A DNA stretch of 64,000 nt from Halorussus limi (GCF_023238205.1 NZ_CP096659.1:2993626-3057625); one strand, 5' to 3'. Positions 1 to 10,157 are shown, counted from the first letter of the stretch. Notes: a model not told the origin generated them from the sequence alone. Made by a program: numbers and translations.

Positions 1-226
1 TATCATCGACTGACTGAGCGTAACTTATATCCGGGGCCTCCATCATATATCAAGGTACCCGAGACTCCGTCCCGTCCTTTCTTCGTTCGCCCATCGGGGT
101 GCCGCCAGTATGGAGGCATCATTCGATGGCACTGCTCTGAGATGCGCCGTGCCGGATGATTCCGCCGACCATTGGTGGCCAGCCGTGGGGCTACCAACTG
201 ACGGGGCTGGGCAGCCATCTACAATC

Positions 227-439
227 ATGACCACTGAAACTGACCTTCCCTGTACGGACTGTGGCACGGACCTCCATGAACGAACCCTGCCAGCTCACAC
301 GCTCTTAGCCTCGATTGAAGGCCATCAATACATCAACGTAGCTGACTGTCCCACCTGTGGTGCTCGGTATTATCCCGAGCAGACAGTAACAGTACTTGCA
401 GAGGTATTGGGAGCACAGCGAACGGAGGAGGAGAGTTAA
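227..439 (+). CDS. small CxxC zinc-binding protein
   Basis: This 70-residue acidic protein carries two CxxC pairs, CTDCG at residues 9-13 and CPTCG at about 41-45, which would bind one zinc ion. The frame is open further upstream, but I chose the ATG at 227 because the preceding residues have no protein-like character and the zinc knuckle sits a normal distance from this start. Its TAA overlaps the ATG of the next gene (TAATG), so the two are probably translated together. Such small zinc proteins are common in haloarchaea and mostly uncharacterised. A regulatory or protein-binding role is a guess. Confidence 0.7.
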   Translation: MTTETDLPCTDCGTDLHERTLPAHTLLASIEGHQYINVADCPTCGARYYPEQTVTVLAEVLGAQRTEEES

Positions 440-1092
440 TGCCTGTGGACACCTATTGCGGTGTCGACAACGAGGACCAACTCAGCGACGTTGCGGACGC
501 TGTTTCAGCACCAACCACGATGCTCATTGCGGGCACAGTCGACCCGACGGAATACGCACTCGGTCTCCGCCTATTAGCGCACGCGGGAAGTGCTGATGAT
601 ACTGCGATCATCGTCACGACCACAGAAGGCCGTGAGCAGGTGATTGCTCACACCCGGGATGGCGTCGTCGAAGACGAGGTGCCTTCGGTGGCCGTGGTCG
701 ATACCGTGTCTGAAGATCAGTACCTTACCGCACCGTACGCAGATATCCCCACGGTCTATATGCCCTCAGCGGGGGATCTAGAACGGGTTGTAATCGGCCT
801 ATCAGATTTGACCGGGACTGTCGTACCGTCTACGGGAACTCGACACTTTGTCATCCGGTCGCTCACACCACTGATTGAGGGAGCAACTACGGAACGGGTC
901 TGTCGGCTTCTTGAACGAGTGAAGGGACTTCGAGTGGGTGACGGACTCGGAATCTTTGGCATCGATTTTACGGCCCACGACGAAGAGACAATGAACGAGT
1001 TGACAGCGGTGGTAGACCGCCTGCTGTGGGTGTCCGAGGATTCTGACGGGGGATTACAGTTCGAACTCCGAACAACGAGACGTCGCCTCTAG
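439..1092 (+). CDS. DUF7504-type haloarchaeal protein
   Basis: A 217-residue soluble protein with a degenerate RecA/KaiC-like look: hydrophobic strand TMLIAGTV near residue 27, a second strand AIIVTTTEG near 56, and conserved-looking segments near VVDTVSEDQ and HFVIRSLTPL. It lacks a clear Walker A lysine, as is usual for the halophile DUF7504 (formerly 'HTR-like') family, to which I assign it from overall pattern. It is coupled to the zinc protein upstream by a TAATG overlap. Function is unknown. A signalling or regulatory role linked to transducer-like proteins has been suggested for the family only by name. Confidence 0.65.
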   Translation: MPVDTYCGVDNEDQLSDVADAVSAPTTMLIAGTVDPTEYALGLRLLAHAGSADDTAIIVTTTEGREQVIAHTRDGVVEDEVPSVAVVDTVSEDQYLTAPYADIPTVYMPSAGDLERVVIGLSDLTGTVVPSTGTRHFVIRSLTPLIEGATTERVCRLLERVKGLRVGDGLGIFGIDFTAHDEETMNELTAVVDRLLWVSEDSDGGLQFELRTTRRRL

Positions 1093-1376
1093 CACTAACG
1101 CATACTGTTAAGAAGGCCGTCAGTAGAGGTGTAGCATCGAACTTCACATCTCTCGTGGCCACACAGGAACTAGTCTCATCACAGCAGAACTTGATAGGTC
1201 GGGTGAGATGGACATCTGCGGAGAAAGGCGATAGGATGAAATCGACCACGTTTGAGCTTGTAATTAAGGACAAACAGGTTTAGTTCGTACTCACCGGAGA
1301 TGGAAGTGGCGACGCCGATGCACCGGTCATCGAACGGCGGAACCAACTCGGTCGATTATATCCCCCGGCAGATGGC

Positions 1377-1535
1377 CTACGATTCGACGTATTCGATGTA
1401 TTCGCGATAGACGAGGTTTCGGGAGAGCCCATGTTCAAGCGCGGCTTCCGAGATTGCGTCTGCCGTATCCATTCCCTCGTCCACATAGCGTTCCGCCGTT
1501 CGAACAGCGGGACCCAAACTTGGATACTGGTTCAT
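1377..1535 (-). CDS. small hypothetical protein (52 aa)
   Basis: A short acidic frame beginning at the ATG at 1535. Upstream extension of the frame is basic and cysteine-containing and unlikely to be translated. The product contains an EALEHGLSRNLVYREY segment that looks like the recognition half of a helix-turn-helix. It could be a small DNA-binding protein or the tail of a decayed one. No neighbour is clearly co-transcribed. Confidence 0.4.
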   Translation of the reverse strand: MNQYPSLGPAVRTAERYVDEGMDTADAISEAALEHGLSRNLVYREYIEYVES

Positions 1536-1706
1536 GACTGCCTCGGTCGGACGAAAATACCGCTCGCCCAGTACACGTCTTTCATGTAGTCCTTCCCGTA
1601 AAAAAGTGTGTGTAAGGACACCACACACTACGTCCGATAACGCGGTGGCCAAAGGACAAGAGAACAATTGAAGTAGATCGATTGGATAGACCGAAGACGC
1701 ACATTA

Positions 1707-1958
1707 ATGACCGAGATACTCCAATTTTCGACGCCCTCTTGCGGCCAGTGTCCGCAGCAAGCAGAAATCCTCCAATCGCTGGCAGCAGACCGACCAGATG
1801 TACAGTTCGAGAAAATTGATGCGACGGAGGCGACGGCCAAAGCCAACGAGTACGGTGTGCGGTCCGTCCCGTCAACAATCGTTCTTGACGATGATGGAAC
1901 GGTCATCTCGAAGTTCGATGGTCTGACGCAAGCCAACGCAATTGAGAACGTTCTGTAG
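1707..1958 (+). CDS. thioredoxin-like redox protein
   Basis: An 83-residue thioredoxin/glutaredoxin-fold protein. The active-site motif CGQC lies at residues 12-15 after the first beta-strand (ILQFSTPSCGQC). The cis-proline segment SVPSTIVL is near residues 53-60, followed by the last strand and helix. Length matches minimal archaeal thioredoxin-like proteins. It would act in the cytoplasm as a dithiol oxidoreductase. The CGQC dipeptide differs from the CGPC of classic thioredoxin, so partner and redox potential cannot be stated. It appears monocistronic. Confidence 0.85.
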   Translation: MTEILQFSTPSCGQCPQQAEILQSLAADRPDVQFEKIDATEATAKANEYGVRSVPSTIVLDDDGTVISKFDGLTQANAIENVL

Positions 1959-2107
1959 CAACGATTTCTCCATATAGCATTCGTCCCTTCAAGTCACGAT
2001 TTTAGGTAGGCTGTACTATGAACGGATTCTTACCTTGCAAAACCCTCTTCTTCTAATAGAACCGCTCCGACCGTATACAATGCAGAGCGTGAATTGAATA
2101 GCGGTGA

Positions 2108-2416
2108 TTATAATTTGTGTTGAACAATTCGTCTTTCTTGGTCATACTCGATAATGTTGGCCTCTTTGAGCTTCGGGATATGAACGTGATAGAGTGACGC
2201 ATGAACACGCGTGACCGCCTCTGTGGTCGGAGAAGCTTCGCCATTCTCACGTTTCGCAACTTCATGAGCTAAATCTGTCAAGCTCATCGACGTCTCGTGA
2301 CTCTGTAATGTCGAAAGGACGTATCGTCGCCGTTCAGCCCGTAGCACGTCAAAAAGAGTATTGACAGACACGGTGTCGCTCTCAACGAGGTCAAGAAACT
2401 CCTCCAACTCGTCCAT
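2108..2416 (-). CDS. DUF7344-type winged-helix protein
   Basis: A 102-residue acidic protein with a haloarchaeal winged-helix pattern. LFDVLRAERRRYVLSTL at residues 22-38 is the typical first helix. It is followed by SLTDLAHEVAKRE, then SLYHVHIPKLKEANIIEYD, the recognition helix and wing. This matches the DUF7344 group of halophile regulators, which resemble ArsR-type repressors without metal-binding cysteines. It is likely a small DNA-binding regulator. Its targets are unknown. It stands alone and points away from the NUDIX gene. Confidence 0.75.
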   Translation of the reverse strand: MDELEEFLDLVESDTVSVNTLFDVLRAERRRYVLSTLQSHETSMSLTDLAHEVAKRENGEASPTTEAVTRVHASLYHVHIPKLKEANIIEYDQERRIVQHKL

Positions 2417-2620
2417 TGGTAACGACTATCAATCTACTAGTCTATATTATTATGGTTTTGGGAAAGAGCAACTATACAACGTCTGCGGATGCGATAAATT
2501 GTGTGTCACGTTCCCACATTTAGAGAACCGGAATCAGGTTATCTGTACCAAGCTGTTTGATGCGATAGTTTCGACAGCGAGACCTGTACCTCCTTGTGGT
2601 CGGCCGGCTGACTGTCTCTT

Positions 2621-3013
2621 ATGGTGGAAGTTCGAGCACTCACGACCGATGCCGTGATCGTGCTCGACGGGGAAGTACTGCTCCTCGAACGTGACCATCC
2701 TCCGTTCGACGGGTATTGGGTGCTCCCCGGTGGCGTCGTCGAACGGGACGAGACCGCACGGGAGGCGTGCGTCCGCGAAACGAGAGAGGAGGTCGGACTC
2801 GACGTCACTGTCGAGGAGTTCGTCGGTCTCTACGACGATCCAGACCGCGACGAGCGCGGGAACGTCAGTGCGGCGTATCGGTGTACGCCCGCCACTGACG
2901 ACCCGCCGGTTCCCCGCGAGGAGGCCCGACAGGTAGCGACGTTCGATCCGACTGACCTCCCGGGAATGGGCTTCGATAACGAACGGATCGTCACGGACGC
3001 GCTCCACGAATGA
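2621..3013 (+). CDS. NUDIX hydrolase
   Basis: A 130-residue NUDIX-fold protein. The Nudix box is complete: GGVVERDETAREACVRETRE followed by EVGLD, at about residues 37-61, giving the G-x5-E-x7-RE-x2-EE-x-G pattern that coordinates the divalent metal. The sequence before it (YWVLPGG) is also typical. It hydrolyses a nucleoside diphosphate linked to another moiety, but the substrate cannot be told from sequence. Candidates are oxidised nucleotides or ADP-sugars. It stands alone in its neighbourhood. Confidence 0.9.
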   Translation: MVEVRALTTDAVIVLDGEVLLLERDHPPFDGYWVLPGGVVERDETAREACVRETREEVGLDVTVEEFVGLYDDPDRDERGNVSAAYRCTPATDDPPVPREEARQVATFDPTDLPGMGFDNERIVTDALHE

Positions 3014-3043
3014 GATGTCAACCGTCGAGGGGGCGCGGGTTTA

Positions 3044-3250
3044 CTATCTCAACCGCGTCGTCGGACTGTCTAATTCGAATCGATTCCCCGACGGCAGGTC
3101 GTACATCTCCTTGGTGTTGTCCCGAGTCAGAACGGCGCTGGACGCGTGTTCGGATTCCAGCATCTCGACTTCGACGACGCTATCGTCCGGGAGTACCATG
3201 TACTCAGGCCAGTTGAAGACGAAAGTCACGACGAGACCGTCAGCCAACAT
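3044..3250 (-). CDS. small hypothetical protein (68 aa)
   Basis: An acidic 68-residue frame with a beta-rich pattern (LVVTFVFNWPEYMVLPDDS, then VVEVEMLES). Its composition is typical of halophile proteins, unlike the basic frame on the opposite strand. It has no motif I recognise. It lies between the NUDIX gene and the broken dehydrogenase with little spare space, which supports a real gene. Confidence 0.5.
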   Translation of the reverse strand: MLADGLVVTFVFNWPEYMVLPDDSVVEVEMLESEHASSAVLTRDNTKEMYDLPSGNRFELDSPTTRLR

Positions 3251-3319
3251 GTCTTACACGTTCGATTCCGGATTAGTAGGCAGTAATGCTCAGGAGGAAT
3301 CCGGTCAAAGCACGAAACG

Positions 3320-4342
3320 ATGAGCAGTCAAATCGTCGTCCATCCTGAATTCGACCGAGTGTGGCCGTTCGCAGCCGACCACCTACACAGTCTCTGGGCC
3401 GAGCAGGGACCAGTTGAGTTCACTCGACTGGACGACACCGACAGCCGCGATTTGTGCCAGGTACTTCCAGATCCGCAGACGGTCACCCGGTTGGTCTCTC
3501 TCGGGGTGCCTATCTCCAACGACTGTCTCGATCAACTTACTGCGCTCGAAGAAGCAGTCGTCTACTCGCCATCTTCGATGTATTCCACGGACGAGGAGAT
3601 CGCTACCCAACTCGAAGCGAGCGGGGTAACCGTCTATCGCCAACCGTCAGAGGGGTTCTGGGGCCAGTCGGTCGCCGAATTCGCAGTCGGGTTGACGATC
3701 GCAGGCCTTCGCCGGATTCCCCAACTCCACAAGGAGATTATCACCAACCAAGAGCCCTGGGACTACGATCCGGATGAGACGCCCGAACCAGGTGGACGCG
3801 GCCACCAGTTCGGTGACGACCCCGCGTTCACCAACGGGACGATTGCAGGCAAACGCGTCCGAATTGTCGGCGTTGGCAACATCGGGAGCCGATACGCGGA
3901 CTTCACCTCCAGCATGGGAGCGACTGTCGCCGCGTACGATCCGTATGCCGATGAGCCCTGTTTCCACCGGTCAGACGCCCGCAAGGTCTGGCGGCTTGAC
4001 GAACTCGTGACTAACGCCGACATCTTCGCTCCGATGGTCCCGCTGACTGAGGAGACAGAAGGACTGGTGACAGCCGAGCACATTAACGCACTCCCAAGCG
4101 GCTGTCTCATTGTGCTTGTCACTAGAGCACAGGTTTGCGATATGGAGGCGGTGCGTGACCGCGTCAGCGCCGATGAGATTGCGCTTGCCGCGGACGTCTA
4201 GGACATCGAACCGCTCCCCCTCGACGATCCGCTTCTTGATCGACATAACGTCGTTCATACACCTCATCTCGCCGGACGTACACGCCACGCAAACGAACAG
4301 TGGGCTGAAACGCTTGCTGCACAGTTCAAACCGAGGAACTAG
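3320..4342 (+). pseudogene. D-2-hydroxyacid dehydrogenase, interrupted by an in-frame TAG
   Basis: The frame encodes an NAD(P)-dependent D-2-hydroxyacid dehydrogenase. The N-terminal catalytic half is followed by a Rossmann motif VGVGNIGSRYADF near residue 190. The open frame stops at TAG 4199-4201 just after AADV. Behind that codon the same frame continues to a TAG at 4340-4342 and encodes the missing tail, DIEPLPLDDPLL then VVHTPHLAG. The catalytic histidine (in TPH) lies in this tail. Family members have DVFxxEPLP here, so the TAG replaces an aromatic codon: one change from TAC/TAT. The truncated product should be inactive. Readthrough is possible but unlikely. The gene after it is on the opposite strand. 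Confidence 0.85.
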
Positions 4343-4484
4343 AGGTTCAGTTTCTACTCACACTTCTCGGCAGTTACTGACGTCAAACCTAGTAGGGATC
4401 TGTCATAAAGAGATATAGAATCCATATCGAACAAATACCGGATTTTTACGCTAATCGGACGCCTGCGAGACGCTTGTTAACCGG

Positions 4485-6350
4485 TCAGGCGTGGAGTTCG
4501 GGGTGACACCGTTCAAGCGCTTCGTGGACTGCGTTGCGGCGACCGACAAATGTGAGGTGGTCACCCTGCTGGAGCAACAAGTCCGGTTCGGGAATTTGTG
4601 ACTCGCCGTCGCGACTGACCAGCGCAATTAGCACCCCATCGGGGAGTTCCCGATCGAGATCGCTGATGGTTTTTCCGACGAGTCGCTCTGCCGTCACCTC
4701 GATTTCTTGGACATCACCGGTCCGCCCGAGTTCCGACATCCACTCCGAAAGTGCGGGCCGCTCGACCGCGTTGTCCATCGATTGGGCAATGGACTCGTCC
4801 GCCGAAATCGCACGAACACCGAGTTCCTCGAACGCCTCCGCGTTGCCCGGTGTATTCACGCGTGCAATCACCGTCTCGACATCGAACTTCGAGTTGGCCA
4901 GTTGGGCGACGAGCAGGTTCGCATCGTCATCCCCAGTTGCAGCGGCGACGATCTTGGCGTTCTCCGCGCCGGCGGATGTAAGCACATCGCTGTTAGCACC
5001 GTTACCATGGTGGACGGTGAACCCGGCGTTCCGTGCTGTCTCGACCGTTGCTTGGTCCTGCTCGATGATGACGACGTTCTCGCCCCGGTCCTCCAGTCGT
5101 TCGGCGAGACCACGACCGACGCGGCCCCCGCCAACGATGATGACACGCATTGGAATGACGTCGAGTACTTCTGCGATGTGTCTGGCAAAACCTCCTTCGA
5201 AAACGACCGTTGCCAAAATTACGAGGAATACCGTTCCGACGAGGGTCGTTGCTGCCTCGGGACTGGACGACCGAAGTTGTAACGCGAAGAGGGTCGCGAC
5301 GCTCGCCGGGATGATTCCGCGCGGGGCGACGGTACTCATGAAGAGTTGTTCCCGAAACGTGAACTGATCGCCGTAGGTACTAATCAAGACTTGAAGTGGG
5401 CGAACGAGACACGTGACTCCAAGGACCACGAGGAGACCCCCAACGCCCAGTGCCAGCAAGTCGTCGAACGAGAGCAGTGATGCAAGGACAATGAAGACAA
5501 ATGATAGCACGACGAGAGTGATATCGCCCTTGAACGCGGCGATTTCGTCTTCGTAGGGGAGATCGGCATTGCCGAGGAGGACGCCAGCTGTTGCGACAGC
5601 GGCGATCCCTGATTCGTGGGACAGCGCTTCTGCAACCCCATAGGTTGCGATTGCACCGATAAGGATAATGAGCCGTGAGTTCTGGACGGCGTTCGTTGGC
5701 GATAAGTCAACGTGTTTGAGCAGGTACCACAGGATGCTCGCGGCGAGCACGCCGACGAGGATACCAACACCGAGTCGAGTGATGAACGATTGAAACAGGC
5801 TCGTCGTCTCGGGATTCCCTGGCGTAACGAGATCGAACACGACGACGGAGAGAATCGCTGCCGTCACGTCGTTGACGATCCCTTCCGTTTCGAGTGCTGC
5901 CCCAACCCGGTCACGCACCGGCACGACGTCTAGGAGCGGTGTAATGACGGTGGGTCCTGTTGCGACGAGTAAAGCTCCAATGAGAAGTGCCAGTCCCCAT
6001 GAAGTACCGAGCGCGAGTCGGACAACGATGGCAGTTCCGACCAGCCCGATGATTGCACCGACCGTTCCGAGACGGAACGCGGCCCGTGGCGTCTGGCGAA
6101 GCTTCTCCCGTTTCAGGTGGAAGGCGCCCTCGAACACGATGATTGCGACACTCAGGCCAACGATTGCCGGGAGTGACGAGCCGAAGGCCGCTGGCGTGAT
6201 AATGCCGAGTCCCTCTGGTCCCACCGCAATGCCGGCAAGGATGAGAAACAGGACGCTTGGAATTTCCAGCCGGTCGGCTAACACCTGGGCAGCGACACCC
6301 AACCCTAAGATGGTCACCACAAGGGGAAGTAATCCAGTCCCCGCACTCAC
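4485..6350 (-). CDS. cation:proton antiporter with TrkA-type NAD-binding domain
   Basis: A 621-residue integral membrane protein. Residues 1 to about 395 form the roughly 12-13 membrane helices of an NhaP/CPA-type exchanger, including the GIVNDVTAAI and SGIAAVATAG segments seen in the transport core. A cytoplasmic RCK_N domain begins at residue 401 with MRVIIVGGGRVGRG, a dinucleotide-binding glycine motif. A TrkA_C-like domain follows near 540-615 (VGKTISDLD, then LTFVGRR). It probably exchanges Na+ or K+ for H+ across the cell membrane, gated by a nucleotide bound to the RCK domain. This is a typical halophile ion-homeostasis gene. The ion specificity is unknown. Confidence 0.9.
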   Translation of the reverse strand: MSAGTGLLPLVVTILGLGVAAQVLADRLEIPSVLFLILAGIAVGPEGLGIITPAAFGSSLPAIVGLSVAIIVFEGAFHLKREKLRQTPRAAFRLGTVGAIIGLVGTAIVVRLALGTSWGLALLIGALLVATGPTVITPLLDVVPVRDRVGAALETEGIVNDVTAAILSVVVFDLVTPGNPETTSLFQSFITRLGVGILVGVLAASILWYLLKHVDLSPTNAVQNSRLIILIGAIATYGVAEALSHESGIAAVATAGVLLGNADLPYEDEIAAFKGDITLVVLSFVFIVLASLLSFDDLLALGVGGLLVVLGVTCLVRPLQVLISTYGDQFTFREQLFMSTVAPRGIIPASVATLFALQLRSSSPEAATTLVGTVFLVILATVVFEGGFARHIAEVLDVIPMRVIIVGGGRVGRGLAERLEDRGENVVIIEQDQATVETARNAGFTVHHGNGANSDVLTSAGAENAKIVAAATGDDDANLLVAQLANSKFDVETVIARVNTPGNAEAFEELGVRAISADESIAQSMDNAVERPALSEWMSELGRTGDVQEIEVTAERLVGKTISDLDRELPDGVLIALVSRDGESQIPEPDLLLQQGDHLTFVGRRNAVHEALERCHPELHA

Positions 6351-6490
6351 GATCGAGACACCTGTCTGGATGAATTCGCCCGTGATATAAAGGTGCCGTG
6401 AAATTCAGGTACTATTGAGAATCCTCTACGCCCAGTGGAGAGGATTGACTGAACCGGAACCCCTTTTCGGGCCGTTGTAAAAGGGTTTGT

Positions 6491-7642
6491 ATGCGAGTCA
6501 CAGACGTCGAGACGTTCGTGGTTGATGCCGACTGGCGCAACTGGTTCTTCGTCCAAGTTGAAACAGATAAAGGGATTACTGGTGTCGGAGAAGCACTGAG
6601 TGGTGAAGGACTCACAGCCGCGTTAGAGGCGACTGCGGAGGCCCACAAACACTACGTCATCGGGGAGGACCCCCTCAACCGAAAGAAGATCAATCGCCAA
6701 CTCCGCCGATATCCGTTTGCATGGCGGGCTGGGAAGCTCATTAACGCCGTCTCCGCAGCGTTCGATATCGCGCTCTGGGACATCGCCGGGAAGTATTACG
6801 ATGAGCCCGTCTGGAAACTCCTCGGCGGGAAGGTGCGGGACGAGATCCCCGTCTATGCCAACGGCTGGCACATCGGCGAACGTACCCCCGAGAACTACGC
6901 CCATCACGCCAAGAAGGCCGTCGAGGAACAGGGCTATCCCGCGTTGAAGTGCGATCCGTTCGCCCACTATGAGTACTCGCTGTCAGACGATCAGATCGAG
7001 GAGGTTGCGGAACTCCTCGAAGCGGTTCGTGACGCCGTCGGTTGGGACGTCGGTATCGCGCTCGACTGCCACGGTCGATTCACGCGGCGAGGTGCAATCG
7101 AGGTCGCAGATGCCCTCGAAGAGTACGACATCATGTTCCTCGAAGAACCCGTCGAGCTGGAGGACCGGGACGTGATGGCGGACGTCACCCAGCACGTCGA
7201 CATGCCGGTGGCGACGGGTGAACGCCTATACAACAACGAAACGCTGGAAGATGTCGTCCGCAAGCAGGCCTGCGATATCGTCCAACCGGACGTAACCAAC
7301 TACGGGAGCCTTCAGGAGGTCCAGCACGCCGCAGCCATCGCGAAGTCACGCTACCTGACGGTCGCGCCGCACAATCCGAATGCAGGCATCAGTACGGCAG
7401 CGTCCGTCCATCTCTGCGCAGGGATCGAGAATCTCGAAGTGCTTGAACATATGAGCCGTGACGTCGAGTGGGGCGACGAGATCATCTAACACGACTTCGA
7501 GGTCGAAGATGGGACGATAGCGGTTCCCGACGAACCGGGGCTCGGTGTCGAGTTCGATGCCGACGCCGCACGTGAGTATCCCGGCGAGCCCAAGGATAGT
7601 CACAGTCTCTTCGACGAGGAGGGCGCGCTAAAGCGGCCATAA
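6491..7642 (+). pseudogene. enolase-superfamily sugar-acid dehydratase, interrupted by an in-frame TAA
   Basis: This mandelate racemase/muconate lactonizing enzyme relative resembles galactonate/gluconate dehydratases. It has ALKCDPF near 155, the metal/acid motif DCHGRF near 191, FLEEP near 217, TGERLY near 242 and the catalytic VAPHNP near 292. The open frame ends at TAA 7487-7489 after GDEII. The same frame then continues to TAA 7640-7642 and gives the expected C-terminal tail (HDFEVEDG, then VPDEPGLGVEFD). About 50 residues that normally pack on the barrel and capping domain are therefore lost. It is likely a recent nonsense mutant of a sugar-acid catabolic gene. Confidence 0.85.
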
Positions 7643-7681
7643 CCAGTTTTAGGGGAAATTGGAAGTCATCGGACAGTACCG

Positions 7682-7936
7682 TTACTCCTCACCCGTCGTG
7701 GCATCCGGACGGGTGAGGAGGTATCCGAAACCGTACAGCACTGCTGCAACGACGACTGCGAGGAGTGTAACGAGTCCTGCTGGGATACCGCTTAGGAGAC
7801 GTACCGTGCGGCCATAGCTGTCACGGTCGAGTTGCAATCGATTCCAGCAGCGGGAACCGACTACCTGAGGGTGAATGCGGTCGAGCCACGATGGCTCCGC
7901 AAGTGCAACATTCGTGTCATCCGAATCGGCCTCCAT
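7682..7936 (-). CDS. small single-span membrane protein
   Basis: An 84-residue frame with an acidic soluble N-terminal half. One strongly hydrophobic segment at about residues 51-73 (PAGLVTLLAVVVAAVLYGFG) is followed by a short acidic tail. It is probably an integral membrane protein with the N-terminus outside or inside undetermined. No family is recognised. The roughly 330 bp between its start and the RNase J gene hold no other convincing frame and probably contain the promoters of both divergent genes. Confidence 0.5.
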   Translation of the reverse strand: MEADSDDTNVALAEPSWLDRIHPQVVGSRCWNRLQLDRDSYGRTVRLLSGIPAGLVTLLAVVVAAVLYGFGYLLTRPDATTGEE

Positions 7937-8267
7937 ATCGGGGAGAGGGTACTGCTCTCAGAAATACGTAGTGCTCCGATTGTCATTCCACACGGTAGCG
8001 TCTTCATTGCTAGTGTAGCAGACGATTGACCGTATTCTGGATCAACGGGCACAACTTCCGGGAGTATTTATGGCTCGCCTGCGAAGAAGTACGTAACCGA
8101 AAGACGCGCAGTCCCGTGTCCGGTCACAGGGAATTTCGTCCGCGAGGTGGTTTTGGCTAGCGGTTCATCGAAGACCTTCCTCATCGGACGGGAGTCCACA
8201 CGGTACTGTGGTGACGGGACTCCAAGCCGTTACCGTGCTCGTGGACTGCTATGATCGGCAGGTAACT

Positions 8268-9611
8268 ATGGAAATCGAAATTGCGACAATCGGCGGCTAC
8301 GAGGAAGTTGGCCGCCAGATGACCGCGGTCCGTGCCGGAGAGGACATCGTCATCTTCGACATGGGGCTCAACCTCTCGAACGTACTGATTCACGACAACG
8401 TCCAGACCGAACAACTGCACTCGCTCGACCTCATCGACATGGATGCGATTCCGGACGACCGCATCATGAGCGATCTCGAAGGCGATGTGCAGGCCATTGT
8501 GCCGACCCATGGTCACCTCGACCACATCGGCGCGATTAGCAAACTCGCCCATCGCTATAATGCTCCGATCGTGGCGTCGCCGTTTACGCTGGAACTCGTC
8601 AGAGAGGAAATCCAGGACGAGGGGAAGTTCAACGTCGAAAACGACCTGGTGGAGATGGACGCGGGCGAAACGATGGGCATCGGCGAACACTGCGAGCTTG
8701 AATTCGTCAACGTGACCCACTCCATTATCGACGCCATCAACCCGGTCCTCCACACGCCCGAGGGTGCAATCGTCTACGGCCTCGACAAGCGGATGGACCA
8801 CACGCCGGTGCTCGGTGACCCCATCGACATGAAACGGTTTCGGGAACTAGGTCGTGAGAGGAACGGCGTGTTGTGTTACATTGAAGATTGTACCAACGCA
8901 AACAAGAAGGGTCGGACCCCCAGCGAAGCCGTCGCTAGAAGTCAACTCCGAGACCTCATGATGAGCCTTGAGGACTTCGACGGCGGCATCCTTGCCACGA
9001 CGTTTGCCAGTCACATCGCTCGGGTCACGAATCTCGTCGAATTCGCAAAGGAAATCGGACGCCAACCAGTCCTCCTCGGGCGGTCGATGGAGAAGTACTC
9101 CGGGGCAGCCGAACGCCTCGGGGCCACAACCTTCCCCGAGGATCTCGGCATGTACGGCCATCGCAAGTCCGTAGACCGGACATTCAAACGCATCATGAAA
9201 GAGGGCAAGGAGAACTTCCTGCCAGTCGTGACGGGCCACCAGGGCGAACCGCGGGCAATGCTCACTCGGATGGGCCGTGGGGAGACACCGTACGATCTTG
9301 ACAACGGCGACAAGGTTATCTTCTCGGCAGGGATCATTCCTGAGCCGACCAACGAGGGCCAGCGCTACCAGTCCGAGCGCCTCCTGAAGATGCAGGGCGC
9401 CCGCATCTACGACGACGTCCACGTCTCTGGCCATATCTCGCAGGAAGGGCATTACCAGATGCTCAATACGCTCCAGCCCCAGCACGTAATTCCGGCGCAC
9501 CAGAACATGCAGGGCTTTTCGGGCTATGTTGACCTCGCAGAGAGTCAAGGCTACAAGCTTGGCCGTGACCTGCACGTGACTTCCAACGGAAATACGATTC
9601 AGTTGGTGTAA
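8268..9611 (+). CDS. archaeal RNase J (MBL/beta-CASP exoribonuclease)
   Basis: A 447-residue metallo-beta-lactamase/beta-CASP nuclease. The zinc motif HGHLDH is at residues 81-86. Downstream motifs include [18 protein letters not shown], the beta-CASP region (TFASHIARV, then LLGRSMEKY) and the C-terminal [11 protein letters not shown] and VIPAHQNM segments. Archaeal RNase J is a 5'-3' exoribonuclease in mRNA and rRNA turnover. I start at the ATG at 8268. The longer frame adds about 20 residues that do not look conserved, and length and N-terminus ([15 protein letters not shown]) fit the family. It lies 65 bp ahead of hisI. Confidence 0.92.
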   Translation: MEIEIATIGGYEEVGRQMTAVRAGEDIVIFDMGLNLSNVLIHDNVQTEQLHSLDLIDMDAIPDDRIMSDLEGDVQAIVPTHGHLDHIGAISKLAHRYNAPIVASPFTLELVREEIQDEGKFNVENDLVEMDAGETMGIGEHCELEFVNVTHSIIDAINPVLHTPEGAIVYGLDKRMDHTPVLGDPIDMKRFRELGRERNGVLCYIEDCTNANKKGRTPSEAVARSQLRDLMMSLEDFDGGILATTFASHIARVTNLVEFAKEIGRQPVLLGRSMEKYSGAAERLGATTFPEDLGMYGHRKSVDRTFKRIMKEGKENFLPVVTGHQGEPRAMLTRMGRGETPYDLDNGDKVIFSAGIIPEPTNEGQRYQSERLLKMQGARIYDDVHVSGHISQEGHYQMLNTLQPQHVIPAHQNMQGFSGYVDLAESQGYKLGRDLHVTSNGNTIQLV

Positions 9612-9676
9612 AGAACGTTCGTTAATCGCGCTCGAAAACGACAACTCATATCCCCGTTCTACTGTACTGTCTCTCC

Positions 9677-10054
9677 ATGCAAGATAACTCTCTTACCGTC
9701 GATCTAGAGTTTGGTGAAACTGAACTGATACCTGCGATTGCACAGGACGTCGAGACGGACGAGATTCTGATGCTCGCGTACGTCTCACCGGACGCGCTTG
9801 CGAAAACCCAGAATACGGGTCTCGCTCACTACTACTCTCGTAGCCGCGATGAGCTGTGGCAGAAGGGCGGCTCTAGCGGACACGTCCAACGCGTCGAGGA
9901 GATCCGAGTTGATTGCGATGGGGATGCGCTGCTCTACCGTGTTGAACAGGAGGGCGGGGCCTGCCATACGGGGTACCGCTCGTGTTTCTATCGAACGCTC
10001 GACGGGGACATCGTCGGAGAGAAAGTATTCGATCCTGACGAAGTATACGAGTAG
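9677..10054 (+). CDS. hisI: phosphoribosyl-AMP cyclohydrolase
   Basis: This 125-residue HisI opens the adenine ring of phosphoribosyl-AMP in the third step of histidine synthesis. The sequence shows [20 protein letters not shown] and the metal/zinc motifs VDCDGDALL and [12 protein letters not shown], giving the conserved Asp and Cys residues. It is a stand-alone HisI without a fused HisE domain, as usual in archaea. Start ATG 9677 gives the normal length. It is probably transcribed alone or with rnj upstream. Confidence 0.95.
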   Translation: MQDNSLTVDLEFGETELIPAIAQDVETDEILMLAYVSPDALAKTQNTGLAHYYSRSRDELWQKGGSSGHVQRVEEIRVDCDGDALLYRVEQEGGACHTGYRSCFYRTLDGDIVGEKVFDPDEVYE

Positions 10055-10082
10055 CCCCCACCAACGAACGGCGTGGAACTGA

Positions 10083-10157
10083 TAGCGGGAGGTGGAGTTG
10101 AACCACCGATCTCCAGGTCATGAGCCTGGCGGAATCACCGGGCTATCCTATCCCGCT
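10083..10157 (-). tRNA. tRNA-Met (CAT anticodon), possibly initiator
   Basis: Read on the minus strand, the cloverleaf has acceptor arms AGCGGGA and TCCCGCT (10151-10157 pairing with 10084-10090) and an anticodon stem CCAGG/CCTGG around the loop CTCATGA with anticodon CAT. The T-arm is GGTGG-TTCAACT-CCACC. The A1-U72 type first pair is the archaeal initiator pattern. The anticodon stem has only two of the three G-C pairs expected of an initiator, so elongator Met or tRNA-Ile2 cannot be excluded. CCA is not encoded. A decayed insertion element lies about 0.4 kb away. Confidence 0.9.

Noticed and set aside
3320-4342. Pyrrolysine or programmed TAG readthrough in the dehydrogenase
   Set aside because: The family has an aromatic residue there, the neighbour is cut by TAA instead, and no Pyl machinery is visible. 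Plain nonsense mutation is simpler.
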